Of a stretch of DNA of 64,000 bases, positions 44,201-54,170 are shown in pieces. How positions within the stretch are numbered: position 1 is the stretch's first letter; each line of letters starts with the position of its first letter. The stretch comes from Algivirga pacifica (GTDB lineage: Bacteria; Bacteroidota; Bacteroidia; Cytophagales; Flammeovirgaceae): contig NZ_BAABJX010000005.1 of NCBI RefSeq assembly GCF_039543525.1, forward strand, positions 1 through 64,000, in the 5' to 3' direction. The notes below the pieces were generated by a model. It made no database searches. It saw only the letters and a program-made list of their open reading frames with translations, and was not told where the DNA came from. A program made the translations under genes and the position numbers.

Positions 44201-45673
44201 CTATCGTGTAGAGTAGTTAGGAGCTTCTCTTGTAATAGTCACATCGTGTGGGTGAGATTCTCTAACTCCAGCACCAGTGATTTTTACAAATTTTGCATCT
44301 TGTAGTTTTTCAATGCTGTTGGCACCGCAGTAGCCCATACCAGCTTTCAAGCCTCCTACCATTTGGTAGATCACCTCTTCTACACGTCCTTTGTAAGGAA
44401 CACGTCCAGAGATTCCTTCTGGTACCAGCTTTTTAAGGTCGTCCTCTGCATCCTGGAAGTAACGATCTTTAGATCCTTTGTCCATAGCCTCAACAGAGCC
44501 CATACCACGGTAAGACTTAAACTTACGTCCTTCGTAGATGATCATTTCTCCTGGAGCTTCTTCAGTACCTGCAAGCAATGATCCGATCATCACTACACCA
44601 GCACCACCAGCGATCGCTTTTACAAAGTCACCTGAGAAACGGATACCACCGTCAGCAATAAATGGAACGCCTGTTCCTTCTAGTCCTTTTGCCGCTTCAA
44701 ATACTGCAGCAAGCTGAGGGACACCAACCCCTGCAACGACACGAGTTGTACAGATAGAACCTGGTCCTACTCCTACCTTAACACAGTCAGCACCTGCATC
44801 AGCCAAAGCTCTAGCTCCTTCAGCTGTAGCTACGTTACCAACAACAACATCTAGCTCAGGGTATTCTTTCTTTACACGCTTAAGAGCATCAATAACTCCT
44901 TTAGAGTGACCGTGTGCAGTGTCTAGTCCAATGATGTCAACACCAGCTGCTACTAGTTCAGTAACACGCTCCATCATATCACCAGTAACTCCAACAGCAG
45001 CCCCTACACGCAGACGACCGTATTGATCTTTACAGGCGTTAGGTCTGTTCTTGTTCTTAAGAATGTCTTTATAAGTGATTAGCCCGATTAGCTTGTTTGC
45101 TTTGCTAACAATTGGAAGTTTTTCAATCTTGAACTCCTGAAGAATCTCCTCAGCTTGTTCCAATGTCACTCCATCGTTTGCCGTAATAAGGTTCTCTCTG
45201 GTCATGATTTCCTTCACCTGTCTTTTCAGGTTCTTTTGGAAACGAAGATCTCTGTTGGTAAGGATACCAACTAGAATGCCCTCTTTATCGATTACAGGGA
45301 TACCTCCAATTTTGAATTCTTTCATCAAGGCATTAGCATCTGCTAATGTCTTTTCCGGTGTTAGGGTTACCGGATCCAGAATCATACCGCTTTGTGAGCG
45401 TTTTACCTTTCTTACTTGAGCAGCCTGCTCTGCGATCGTCATGTTTTTGTGAATAAAACCAAGACCACCCTCATTGGCAATAGCAATTGCCAATTCCGAT
45501 TCGGTAACAGTATCCATTGCAGCAGATACCAAAGGAATGTTTAGCTTGATTTTTTTAGTAAGGTAGGTAGACGTATCTGTCTCTCTCGGAAGAACCTCTG
45601 AGTATGCTGGGCGTAATAATACGTCGTCGTATGTTAACGCCTCATAAAGGACTTTAGATGGATCTATTGACAT
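44201..45673 (-). CDS. guaB: IMP dehydrogenase
   Basis: 490 residues from the ATG at 45673; a longer in-frame start would add 23 hydrophobic residues and overlap the promoter. The TIM barrel is interrupted by two CBS domains (about 95-215). The catalytic loop GPGSICTTR holds the active cysteine, and the flap and C-terminal GVRESHPHDV are present. It makes XMP for GTP synthesis. Length and motifs are normal. Confidence 0.97.
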   Translation of the reverse strand: MSIDPSKVLYEALTYDDVLLRPAYSEVLPRETDTSTYLTKKIKLNIPLVSAAMDTVTESELAIAIANEGGLGFIHKNMTIAEQAAQVRKVKRSQSGMILDPVTLTPEKTLADANALMKEFKIGGIPVIDKEGILVGILTNRDLRFQKNLKRQVKEIMTRENLITANDGVTLEQAEEILQEFKIEKLPIVSKANKLIGLITYKDILKNKNRPNACKDQYGRLRVGAAVGVTGDMMERVTELVAAGVDIIGLDTAHGHSKGVIDALKRVKKEYPELDVVVGNVATAEGARALADAGADCVKVGVGPGSICTTRVVAGVGVPQLAAVFEAAKGLEGTGVPFIADGGIRFSGDFVKAIAGGAGVVMIGSLLAGTEEAPGEMIIYEGRKFKSYRGMGSVEAMDKGSKDRYFQDAEDDLKKLVPEGISGRVPYKGRVEEVIYQMVGGLKAGMGYCGANSIEKLQDAKFVKITGAGVRESHPHDVTITREAPNYSTR

Positions 45674-45708
45674 CGATAGCAAATATTTAAGTGTTAATAT
45701 TTGCCGGA

Positions 45709-45739
45709 CAAATTTAGAGAGAATAAATATCAGTGCAAA
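45709..45739 (-). promoter_or_regulatory. Promoter of guaB
   Basis: On the complement strand TTTG (45739-45736) and TAAATTTG (45716-45709) are 19 bases apart, the best match to the Bacteroidota consensus in the window. The expected start of transcription is close to 45702, giving a leader of about 30 bases. Confidence 0.8.
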
Positions 45740-45968
45740 CAAAAATTCTTTATTTCTTTTTCAGATTCCTTTGCAGGTAACAAAGTAAGACCTTGTGGTG
45801 ATGTTGTTTAATTTGAGGGTATTGAGGTATTGTTCTGTGTTACTTTGTTTATTGTGCTCTCGTGAGAGGATTTGTTTTGAAGTCGCAGAATAATATTTTT
45901 TTTGCAAGGGGGCTCTTTTTTAATAGTACGAAGGAGACTAAGAGAGGAACAATTCTTTTGATTACTCG
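45740..45968. other. Intergenic region between guaB and hydrolase promoters
   Basis: I see no gene, hairpin array or repeat family here, only A/T-rich sequence. Confidence 0.5.
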
Positions 45969-45997
45969 TTGTAAACGTTATGCATTCCTTATATTTG
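45969..45997 (+). promoter_or_regulatory. Promoter of the alpha/beta hydrolase gene
   Basis: TTG (45969-45971) and TATATTTG (45990-45997) with 18 bases between. An inverted repeat GTATAC / GTATAC follows at 46001-46021 within the leader and could be an operator. Confidence 0.65.
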
Positions 45998-46072
45998 ACC
46001 GTATACTTTTATAGGGTATACAGTCAATCACTTTTTAGAAGCCAATAAAAACTACTGAAAAAGATTATATCC

Positions 46073-46909
46073 ATGAAAAAAATAGAGTTTGTTCTGACCT
46101 CCCAGCATGGAGGAAAACGTTTTTTGGCGGATGCCATTTGGAAGAAGCATGAGGCGAAAAAGCCTGTTATTATCTTGATTCACGGTTTTAAAGGGTTTAA
46201 GGACTGGGGATGCTTTAACTTGATGGCAGAACAATGGGCTGAAGAAGGTTTTTTGGTTGTGAAACCTAATTTTTCTATGGATGGAACAACAATGGATATG
46301 CCTTGGGAAGTAACCGATATGGAGGCGTTCTCAGAAAATACATTTACAACAGAGCTAGACGATATAGGCACTGCAGTGGATTGGATTTTTGATGATGATT
46401 GCCCTGTTCCAAATGTAGATCTTAACAATGTACATCTTGTTGGACATAGTCGTGGGGGAGGAATGGCTTTATTAAAAACAGCGGAAGATCCTCGCATCAA
46501 AAAAGTGGTAACTTGGGCAAGTATTCCTGCGATTACTAAGCTGTTTTCGGATGATTTTATAGAGAAGTGGAAAAAGAATGGGATTGCGCATGTCATTAAT
46601 GGACGAACAGGGGAGAGTTTGCCTTTGAAGTATAAAATCGTGGAAGATTATTACACCAATCAAGATCGATTGGATATTGGTAAGGCGATAGCAACATTGG
46701 ATGTTCCTATTTTAATAATTCATGGTAGTGAAGATGAAACGGTGCCGGTTAAAGCAGCGCATTATTTACATGTGAAGCAACCGGGCAGTAAAATGCTGAT
46801 CGTAGAAGGAGCCGGACATACTTTTGGAGGAGAGCACCCTTATACTAAGGAGAGTTTGCCAACGCATTCTCAAGAAATCATGAGAGCAACTACTCAGTTT
46901 TTAAGGTAA
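46073..46909 (+). CDS. Alpha/beta hydrolase
   Basis: 278 residues with the oxyanion segment LIHGFKGFKDWG (35-46), the nucleophile elbow GHSRGG with Ser126, an acid in HGSEDETVP and His in AGHTFGG. The build resembles dienelactone-hydrolase-like or acyl-esterase proteins. It has no signal peptide. The substrate is unknown. A GGTAAAA heptamer array starts at its stop codon. Confidence 0.9.
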   Translation: MKKIEFVLTSQHGGKRFLADAIWKKHEAKKPVIILIHGFKGFKDWGCFNLMAEQWAEEGFLVVKPNFSMDGTTMDMPWEVTDMEAFSENTFTTELDDIGTAVDWIFDDDCPVPNVDLNNVHLVGHSRGGGMALLKTAEDPRIKKVVTWASIPAITKLFSDDFIEKWKKNGIAHVINGRTGESLPLKYKIVEDYYTNQDRLDIGKAIATLDVPILIIHGSEDETVPVKAAHYLHVKQPGSKMLIVEGAGHTFGGEHPYTKESLPTHSQEIMRATTQFLR

Positions 46910-46962
46910 AAGGTAAAAGGTAAAAGGTAAAAGGTAGGGGCGACCCCACGTGGTTGCCCACA
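46905..46962. repeat. Heptamer repeat GGTAAAA x4 followed by a family C word
   Basis: Four copies of GGTAAAA (46905-46932) overlap the hydrolase stop codon. AGGGGCGACCCCACGTGG follows at 46936. Confidence 0.9.
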
Positions 46963-46965
46963 TAA

Positions 46966-47062
46966 ACTAACAATTCAACGGAGCGAAGTCCACGCCATGT
47001 AATGGACTCAATAGTGCTTGTCGCTACTCAACCAGTGGTGTAAGCCGCCTCAATAATTCAAC
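46966..47062. repeat. Degenerate right half of a family A palindrome
   Basis: Modules GGAGC-GAA-GTCC, CCAT-GTA-ATGG and a decayed GTGGTGTAAGCCGC, each with TCAA(C) separators, without a matching left arm. It lies between the hydrolase and YigZ genes. Confidence 0.7.
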
Positions 47063-47068
47063 AATAAT

Positions 47069-47677
47069 ATGGAAGATGCTTACTTAACTATAGAAGGAAT
47101 ATCTGAAGGACTATACAAGGAGAAAGGAAGTAAGTTTTTAGGATTTGCTCATCGCGTAAGAACAGAAGAAGAAGCAAAAGAAATTGTACAGCAGTATCGT
47201 AAGCAGTATTATGATGCTCGACATTGGTGTTATGCCTATATTTTAGGGGCAGACAAAAAACGTTTTCGTGCCAATGATGATGGGGAACCAGGGAACTCTG
47301 CAGGGACACCTATCCTCAATCAGATACGTTCCAAGGACCTGACTGACGTAGTCGTGATTGTGGTACGGTACTTTGGAGGAACTAAACTGGGAGTCTCAGG
47401 ATTAGTGAATGCCTATAAAACCGCTGCCGCTGAGGCTTTGGAAGAGGCGACAATTATCGAGGAGTTTTTACAGAAACACGTTCGTATCGGCTTTGAATAC
47501 CCTCAAATGAATGAGGTGATGAAGGTGGCCAAAAACTACGACTTGGATTTTAGTCAACAGGAGTTTGATATGAATTGTCGTATAACCTTTTGGATAAGAG
47601 AATCACTATTTCCAGAAGTGCAGGCCAAGCTGGAGGATATCGATGGGCTGACGTTGACAGTTTTTAATGAAGAATGA
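47069..47677 (+). CDS. YigZ / IMPACT-family protein
   Basis: 202 residues. The conserved N-terminal fold has KFLGFAH, the segment RHWCYAYILG and the signature DDGEPGNSAGTPIL, then VVVVRYFGGTKLG. This is the UPF0029 family, related to the eukaryotic translation regulator IMPACT. Its bacterial role is not well defined. It starts directly after a decayed palindrome and ends in a TGAAGAATGAAG word. Confidence 0.93.
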   Translation: MEDAYLTIEGISEGLYKEKGSKFLGFAHRVRTEEEAKEIVQQYRKQYYDARHWCYAYILGADKKRFRANDDGEPGNSAGTPILNQIRSKDLTDVVVIVVRYFGGTKLGVSGLVNAYKTAAAEALEEATIIEEFLQKHVRIGFEYPQMNEVMKVAKNYDLDFSQQEFDMNCRITFWIRESLFPEVQAKLEDIDGLTLTVFNEE

Positions 47678-47762
47678 AGAATGATCAATTATCAATGTTG
47701 GTTTTTTCACAGGTATGAATAAGTCATTAATTGAAAATTAATCATTGAAAATTGATAATTTT

Positions 47763-49049
47763 TCACTGCAAAGGGTCTTTTAATCGTAGCTTCACCTTCA
47801 ATAAGCCTCCATTTGCTTTTTGTACCACTACGGTCATTTTGCCTCTTTGTTGATGTAATAGTTCGATTACTTTCTCATAAGAGCAGGTTAATGTGCTTAC
47901 TCCGTTGATGCTTAGTAATTGATCACCTGCAAGTATGCCAGCTTTTTCGGCGGGAGAACCTTTTCTGACCATGGCGATTTCATAAAAATAGAGACCGGGG
48001 ATAGGAGTTTTGACTTCTAACCCACTTAGGTTGTAAAGCCATTGGTCTGAAAAGTCGGCTCCTTTTTTAAGGTAAATGGTTTCATTTTGGTAGTCAAGTG
48101 TGATTTTAAACCTTCTTAAAAGCTCTCCGCCTACACTTCCTTTTCGATCTGTTTGCTCACCGATTCCTCTAAATGCTAAGGTGTCAGGGAAATTGATGAC
48201 AGGGTTTTTAAAGGTATAATCCCCTATTTGAAAAGCTTTTCGACGATCGAGCTTCCCATAAAGACTACCGTTGAGTCCTACTCCCAGGTAGGTTCGGAGT
48301 GCTTTGGTACTAGCGAGTAGGTTTTCGTTTTCATCTTCAAACAATGTAATGCCGTTACTGGCTCCGGTATCAATCATCAATTCAAGACTGTCTAGTGGTT
48401 GCGGTTGCCCGCTGAGGTTTGCAGTGATAAATGCTCTGCGGTTTCTGACATCCATGGGAATGGTCTGATACCTTTTTTTTCGTCTTTTGACCTTTTTCTG
48501 AAAATAGTCGTGTTGGTATAGGGTGATCGTTTTTCGGTTATAATTTAGGTCAATCACAAAGTCTTTGAAGATATTGTAACCTATTAATCCATGAATTTCC
48601 ATACCCAGATTCTCAGAGAGATGATAGATGTCTCGTTCAGGGAATAATACATCCTGATTGTTACCAATAACTCCCCCCTTGATGTGAATATGATTGCCCC
48701 AGGAATGGTAGGCATCTAAGGATTCTGTCTGATCTGTTCCTACTCCCTTGATCGTTATCTTACGCATACGTTGTGTGTTGAGCTTTGCATTCTTGGCGGC
48801 TTCCTTATGCACCATAATGGGATAGCCTACTCCCGTATCCAGAACAAAATTTAAGGGTTCTTTTTGTCGGTTAACGTATACGGGTATGATGATCAGGTTG
48901 TTGATCAATTGAAATTTGATGCGTAGCTTTTTCTGCTTTTCCCTTTCAAAAGTGAAATCTTTTAATGCACTGCTGTTGTTGGATTGAGACCAACTGGCGG
49001 TGGCATAAGAACAAATAAGTAACAGAAGTAAGATTAATCGATAAAGCAT
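47763..49049 (-). CDS. Retropepsin-like aspartyl protease with PDZ domain
   Basis: 428 residues from the ATG at 49049, where a signal peptide starts; an in-frame ATG 72 bases upstream would give a non-signal N-terminus. Two DTG motifs (71-73 and 227-229) each head a retropepsin-like half, so the two may form a pseudodimeric active site within one chain. A PDZ domain lies at about 355-425. It is likely a periplasmic protease that recognises C-termini through the PDZ domain. It diverges from trmD. Confidence 0.9.
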   Translation of the reverse strand: MLYRLILLLLLICSYATASWSQSNNSSALKDFTFEREKQKKLRIKFQLINNLIIIPVYVNRQKEPLNFVLDTGVGYPIMVHKEAAKNAKLNTQRMRKITIKGVGTDQTESLDAYHSWGNHIHIKGGVIGNNQDVLFPERDIYHLSENLGMEIHGLIGYNIFKDFVIDLNYNRKTITLYQHDYFQKKVKRRKKRYQTIPMDVRNRRAFITANLSGQPQPLDSLELMIDTGASNGITLFEDENENLLASTKALRTYLGVGLNGSLYGKLDRRKAFQIGDYTFKNPVINFPDTLAFRGIGEQTDRKGSVGGELLRRFKITLDYQNETIYLKKGADFSDQWLYNLSGLEVKTPIPGLYFYEIAMVRKGSPAEKAGILAGDQLLSINGVSTLTCSYEKVIELLHQQRGKMTVVVQKANGGLLKVKLRLKDPLQ

Positions 49050-49239
49050 GCGTTGAGGGCGTTTTAGCAACAGTATATGACAATTGTTACAGATACAATA
49101 GGGTGATGAAACAGTTTGCATTGAATAGGGTAATCCTCAATAATTTATGAAAAATATAACTATTATTCAAGGAGGAGCGATGAGTGTAATAGAACAGAAA
49201 TCTTAGTATTTTACAACCTCCTTGTTCAGGGATCTACAT

Positions 49240-49247
49240 TATTTTTG
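49240..49247 (+). promoter_or_regulatory. -7 promoter box of trmD
   Basis: TATTTTTG fits TAnnTTTG, 85 bases before the start. TTG at 49222 is only 15 bases upstream, shorter than usual. Confidence 0.35.
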
Positions 49248-49332
49248 CGATATTGCCGAATTCTAATGTTGGGGAAGCGGATAGAAATCTCGTATTCCTT
49301 GCAAACCACAGAAGTTTCTTAAGAAATCAATC

Positions 49333-50025
49333 ATGCGAATCGATATAATTACTTGTGTGCCTAAATTGTTGGAAGGGCCTTTTTCTCATTCCATTCTTAA
49401 AAGAGCACAGGATAATGGACTGGTGGAGATTGCCGTTCATGATTTGAGAAAGTATGCCATTAATAAGCACGGGCAAATTGATGACTATGCTTATGGGTAT
49501 GGTGCGGGAATGGTTTTAATGATAGAGCCTATAGAGCGTTGTATCAATGACCTGAAAGCAGAAAGAACTTATGATGAGATCATTTATATGACACCGGATG
49601 GAGAGGTGTTTAATCAACAAACGGCTAATCAGTTATCTCTTGGTGGTAACCTGATTATTTTATGTGGTCATTATAAGGGAGTAGATGAGCGAATTAGAGA
49701 GAAATTTATTACCAAGGAAATTAGTGTAGGAGATTACGTATTGACGGGAGGAGAACTGGGAGCAGCAATCGTCGCTGATGCGGTAGTACGCTTAATCCCT
49801 GGTGTGATGAATGATGAAACCTCTGCACTATCCGATTCTTTTCAGGATGATTTATTGGCACCACCTGTATATACCAGACCTGCAGAATATGACGGAATGA
49901 AGGTGCCAGATGTTTTGCTTTCAGGACATGAAGCGAAGATTGCAGAGTGGCGCTTTGAGAAATCTATAGAGCGTACAAAGGAGCGTCGTCCCGACTTGTA
50001 TGAGAAGTTTAAGAAGAAATATTAG
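49333..50025 (+). CDS. trmD: tRNA (guanine-N1)-methyltransferase
   Basis: 230 residues of the SPOUT class with the deep trefoil-knot segment LCGHYKGVDERI and GDYVLTGGELGA. It makes m1G37 in tRNAs, which prevents frameshifting. In many bacteria it sits with rpsP, rimM and rplS; here it stands alone. Confidence 0.96.
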   Translation: MRIDIITCVPKLLEGPFSHSILKRAQDNGLVEIAVHDLRKYAINKHGQIDDYAYGYGAGMVLMIEPIERCINDLKAERTYDEIIYMTPDGEVFNQQTANQLSLGGNLIILCGHYKGVDERIREKFITKEISVGDYVLTGGELGAAIVADAVVRLIPGVMNDETSALSDSFQDDLLAPPVYTRPAEYDGMKVPDVLLSGHEAKIAEWRFEKSIERTKERRPDLYEKFKKKY

Positions 50026-50292
50026 TAATCACAGTAGCTAAAGATATATAAGAATAAATCCGATTTTTATGCAAAATAATTCAACGATGCATCGATAATG
50101 TAATGATATCCTTATTAGGTGGTATTTATTGTTTTTTGTATCATATTCAGAATAAATTTGCATATTTATGGATCTAAAGCCAATGAAAAGTGTTTTCTGG
50201 TGATTTTTTTGGTAATCAACTGAGTGGACTAAAGTAAAGAACTGGCTTATCATAACTAAACGAATTATAAATTACAATAATCTAACATTCAA

Positions 50293-51684
50293 ATGGCTAA
50301 TAGCAGAGGAGGGTTCTCCAATCGACTAGGCTTTATTTTGGCAGCAGCAGGTTCTGCCGTAGGGTTGGGGAATATTTGGAAATTCCCGTTTGAGGTACGT
50401 GACGGTGGTGGAGCAGCATTTGTCGTGATGTATCTGGGGTTTTGTTTTATTTTGTGTACTCCAGTGATGGCAACAGAGATTGCAATTGGACGACATACAT
50501 CTAAGGACCCGGTAGGTGCATTTAGAAAACTAGGACACAAGAAATGGTCTTTTATCGGAATCATGGGAGTGATTGCTGGTATGTTGATCTTGTCATTTTA
50601 TAATGTAGTGGCAGGATGGACATTGGGTTTTGCGATAGAGATGTTCCAAGGGAACTTTGAAGTAGGAAGTAATTTTGGATCTTTTGTGGCAGATTGGAAA
50701 ACTACTGGTGCCTATGCGACGGCCTTTATGTTAGCGACAGCATTTATCGTTTCTAATGGAGTATCGGCAGGTATTGAGAAAGCATCAAAGATCTTGATGC
50801 CTACTTTGTTAGTCATGGTATTGGGGTTGATGCTTTATGCGTTGTCTCTACCGGGTTCTGCAGAAGGCTTGTATTATTATTTGGTACCTAATTTCAGTGC
50901 GATTACGATGGAAACAGTGTACGGCGCATTGGGTCAGGCATTTTTCTCTTTATCCTTGGGTATGGGTACTTTATTGACGTATGGTAGCTATATCAGCAAG
51001 AAAGAAAATATCATTACTTCTTCTGCTTTCATTACCATCGCGGATGTAGGGATTGCCTTTATTGGTGGTTTGATGATGTTCTCCTTTTTGGGCTTTGTAG
51101 CTCATGAGCAAAACAGTAGTATTATGGACTTTAAGGGAGGTGCAGGAATGATCTTTATGTTGCTTCCAGGGTCTTTTAGCTCCTTAGGTCCTGTGTTGGG
51201 CTCTATTATAGGAGGGGTATTCTTTGTTTTATTGTCATTTGCAGCACTGACGTCTACAGTTTCTCTTTTGGAGGTTCCCGTAGCTTTTGTGGTTGATGAG
51301 ATGAAAGTGGAGCGTAAGAAAGCCGTTTGGGGAGTAGCAGCAATAATTTTTGCTATTGGTATGCCTTCCTTAATGTCAGCAGGTGGTGTGGAGTTCTTTA
51401 CTGAGATTCACTTTATGGATTGGGTAGAGAATATTGCTAGTAACACTATGCTTCCGTTAGGAGGATTCCTGATCAGTATTTATGGTGCTTATGTTTGGAA
51501 GAAGAAAAACCTATACGCAGAGATTGCAGAAGGTAATCCAAACTTTAAATATACCTTGTTGGCAAAGTATATGGAATTTGCTTTGAAATATCTTTGTCCA
51601 GTGATTTTAGGGTCTATTACTATTGTAACGATCTTTGATAAGTTCTTGGGAATTGATCTTCTTGGCTTAGTCATCGGACAATAA
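50293..51684 (+). CDS. Sodium-dependent NSS-family transporter
   Basis: 463 residues with about 11 or 12 membrane segments. The first has the sodium-binding signature GSAVGLGNIWKFP, as in LeuT-like transporters. It takes up amino acids or related small molecules with sodium, consistent with a marine or saline habitat. It ends in a strong terminator. Confidence 0.93.
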   Translation: MANSRGGFSNRLGFILAAAGSAVGLGNIWKFPFEVRDGGGAAFVVMYLGFCFILCTPVMATEIAIGRHTSKDPVGAFRKLGHKKWSFIGIMGVIAGMLILSFYNVVAGWTLGFAIEMFQGNFEVGSNFGSFVADWKTTGAYATAFMLATAFIVSNGVSAGIEKASKILMPTLLVMVLGLMLYALSLPGSAEGLYYYLVPNFSAITMETVYGALGQAFFSLSLGMGTLLTYGSYISKKENIITSSAFITIADVGIAFIGGLMMFSFLGFVAHEQNSSIMDFKGGAGMIFMLLPGSFSSLGPVLGSIIGGVFFVLLSFAALTSTVSLLEVPVAFVVDEMKVERKKAVWGVAAIIFAIGMPSLMSAGGVEFFTEIHFMDWVENIASNTMLPLGGFLISIYGAYVWKKKNLYAEIAEGNPNFKYTLLAKYMEFALKYLCPVILGSITIVTIFDKFLGIDLLGLVIGQ

Positions 51685-51695
51685 CATATTAAAAA

Positions 51696-51735
51696 AAAAT
51701 CGTACGGCCGCGCCATTGGTGCGGCCGTACGATTT
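51696..51735. terminator. Long bidirectional terminator
   Basis: AAAATCGTACGGCCGC / GCGGCCGTACGATTTT, a perfect 16-bp stem with a short loop. It ends the transporter gene and touches the stop codon of the convergent L,D-transpeptidase gene. Confidence 0.95.
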
Positions 51736-53819
51736 TATCGTTCTTCCTCATCGCCTTCCACAATCAATTCATTATCTACGGCAATTCGCATTTCTACTTT
51801 CAATAGGTTCTCTAATTGCTTGAATCTACTGAAGTATTCCTCAGATAATAAGAGCATATTGTACATTGTGTTCTTGATATCTTTTCGTTCTCCGACAATA
51901 TAGGCTCCAGTTTTAGATTCAGTCATAGAATATAGTAGGAGTTCCTTAAATCCATGTTCATCAAAATGTTTTAGACGAAGGGATTCTTCTTTGGGCATAA
52001 ATTGATAGAACAGACCTTCTTCTTCAAAAGAGGCAATATTTTTTCTTTTTAAAGCATCCTTTCTCAATAAACACTCCCCTAGCGCATAGAGATACGCTTG
52101 TACCATAAGCCCATCTTTTTTATAAAATACAGCCCCTTCTTGATGAATCTGCTCTTCGAAGGCAAAAGGACTCAGCCACTGTAGTTCCTTGCGTTCAAAG
52201 AATGCGTTGGGGTTATCTTTCATTAGTTTCAGCAATTGATTGTAATACCTTAAAACAAGCTTTCGAGGAGTATTGAGAGTAAGATACTCTAAGGGGTCTT
52301 GTACCTCTTCATTCCATGCGATTTCGGCTTGGCTGATATCAATCATGATATTATCTGAAAGGTCTTCAACCGTTAGTGTACTATCGGGATGATTTTTAAG
52401 AATATCTTGCAGTAAAAATTCCTTAGCCTCTTTTAATCGAGCTCCAATTTCCTGTATGCCTTCTTCAATGGTGATCTTGTTCTCTACGGCCGGGTCTTTG
52501 GAATTTCGGTAGTGTACCTGTCGTAGATCAAAGGTGTTCTGATAAGGTACGTCGGTAAATATTTGCATGGAATCATCTTGTTCGATTAAGTCGAATAGTG
52601 CCTTTTCTGGAATGGGCATGGAGGAACTAAGTCGAAGATAAATTCGGGCATTAGGCTCTACGGTTAGGATCTTGATGATGGGTTGTGTAATAGTTCGGCT
52701 TAGACGCTGACTTTTCACAAGTGTTGTTTTTCTATGGTGGATTTGGCCATAAAGGAAGTAATTATCTTTATTGAATTTCAGCATTTTTACTGCTTCTGAT
52801 CGATTGGCTACTTTATGGTTACTAGCAACCACAGAGTAATAAGGGATCGCATCAATAAATACAGGAATCACTTTTTGGCGAATAATAATTTCTTTCAGGA
52901 CATAAGAGAAAATGTTGTCTATACGGACACAGCCACCTGAGAATGCTCCCCCCAGTTGCTCCTCCCTATTAGTTCCATGGATGTAAAGTTGTCTTTCAAG
53001 GGAGTTTGTGTTATCAAGGTAATGAACACTACTATCATTGATAAAATAGTACTCAGGAGCCGATAGAGGAACGTATTCTTTTCCATCATTTTGTCCTTCC
53101 AATGCCAACTGATTGGATAGCATATAGGCCTTTTCCTTACGGGTATTGACCAATCGCAACCATTTAGTGATGCCAATTTTTTGTTGCTCGTAGATCTTCA
53201 TAAAGATCTCGTTTATGGGGGTGAGGATGGTTTGGGCATCCCAGTCCTCACGGCGCTCATTTCGCAATAAGAAATAGCCCATAGGGGTTTTTCCAGAGTC
53301 CCCTTTGAATCCTATACCTTTCCATGATGAGGATATTTTGAATTCCAACATGCTATCGGATTTCAGGAAGTATAGATAGCCTCTTTGTCCGCCCCTGTTT
53401 TTAGGAGCGGCATTAATGAGAATGACAAAGCGGTTGCCATCCCATTGTTTATTGTTTTTCAGATAATCAAGTTGACTGCTGAATAGCTTTTTGATCAGGT
53501 AGAACTTTTTGGAATAGCGGATATCACTAATCATCTTACCCGTAAAATGGGCATCTTTTTGTAGCATGTTACGTTGGTGCTCAGAAAGCTCCGGGTAGGC
53601 TTCGATTAAGTGACGTATTACTGTATCAGAGACCATTCTTAGAGGAAATGGCATATGTGACCGCTCTTCCTGGAGTGATTTTACTGCGGGGAGTTGAGCT
53701 ACCCACGCTTCTGCGACTTCTTTTAAGGAATCTTCTTCTGTGGATTGGGCTATTGTATTATGATTCCAGAGTATAAGAAGATGAAAGTAAATGAATATTT
53801 GGGTAATTGTTTTGATCAT
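51735..53819 (-). CDS. L,D-transpeptidase (YkuD) with a long C-terminal extension
   Basis: 694 residues with a signal peptide (about 1-24). The YkuD catalytic motif is complete: HGT at 281-283 and SGGCVR with the nucleophile Cys297. Such enzymes make 3-3 cross-links or attach proteins in peptidoglycan. The catalytic domain covers roughly 125-330. The remaining 360 residues do not match a domain I know; they are charged, lack membrane segments and show no peptidoglycan-binding repeat. Length is about twice that of usual family members. Confidence 0.88.
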   Translation of the reverse strand: MIKTITQIFIYFHLLILWNHNTIAQSTEEDSLKEVAEAWVAQLPAVKSLQEERSHMPFPLRMVSDTVIRHLIEAYPELSEHQRNMLQKDAHFTGKMISDIRYSKKFYLIKKLFSSQLDYLKNNKQWDGNRFVILINAAPKNRGGQRGYLYFLKSDSMLEFKISSSWKGIGFKGDSGKTPMGYFLLRNERREDWDAQTILTPINEIFMKIYEQQKIGITKWLRLVNTRKEKAYMLSNQLALEGQNDGKEYVPLSAPEYYFINDSSVHYLDNTNSLERQLYIHGTNREEQLGGAFSGGCVRIDNIFSYVLKEIIIRQKVIPVFIDAIPYYSVVASNHKVANRSEAVKMLKFNKDNYFLYGQIHHRKTTLVKSQRLSRTITQPIIKILTVEPNARIYLRLSSSMPIPEKALFDLIEQDDSMQIFTDVPYQNTFDLRQVHYRNSKDPAVENKITIEEGIQEIGARLKEAKEFLLQDILKNHPDSTLTVEDLSDNIMIDISQAEIAWNEEVQDPLEYLTLNTPRKLVLRYYNQLLKLMKDNPNAFFERKELQWLSPFAFEEQIHQEGAVFYKKDGLMVQAYLYALGECLLRKDALKRKNIASFEEEGLFYQFMPKEESLRLKHFDEHGFKELLLYSMTESKTGAYIVGERKDIKNTMYNMLLLSEEYFSRFKQLENLLKVEMRIAVDNELIVEGDEEER

Positions 53820-54122
53820 AAGTCAAGCAATTTTAAACGTGTGATCAAAAAATAGCGCAATAAGTACGCCTGATATTGAATGTGTTTTATAATTTTCAGC
53901 CTTTTATCTGTTTTTAAGCATATTAAGGAGGATACATGATAGGGTTGGTAAGTTGTTGAGCTATAAGTAGGTATCTTTTTTCTCGGCGCTATTTAATAAT
54001 ATTGCTAAATATAAATTAAGCATAAACATGATACATCTCACGTAATACAGTAGAAAAAATATCAGGGAGGTAAGTAGTAGGGATTTTTTTATGTGTACTT
54101 TTTCTTTTGTAAAGAAATTTCG
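53820..54122. other. Intergenic region upstream of rpsU
   Basis: No gene or repeat family is visible. GGAGGATAC-ATG near 53927 resembles a start site but the frame closes after seven codons. Confidence 0.4.
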
Positions 54123-54170
54123 TAGATTTGCAGTCCGTAAAAAATTTAAATTTTAAAGGAGGGAATTATA
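54123..54170 (+). promoter_or_regulatory. -7 box and strong Shine-Dalgarno of rpsU
   Basis: TAGATTTG (54123-54130) fits TAnnTTTG. AAAGGAGGG at 54155-54163 is a strong Shine-Dalgarno, 7 bases before the ATG. Other genes here lack one. Bacteroidota ribosomes normally mask the anti-SD with bS21, so a strong SD on the bS21 gene fits autoregulation. Confidence 0.75.
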
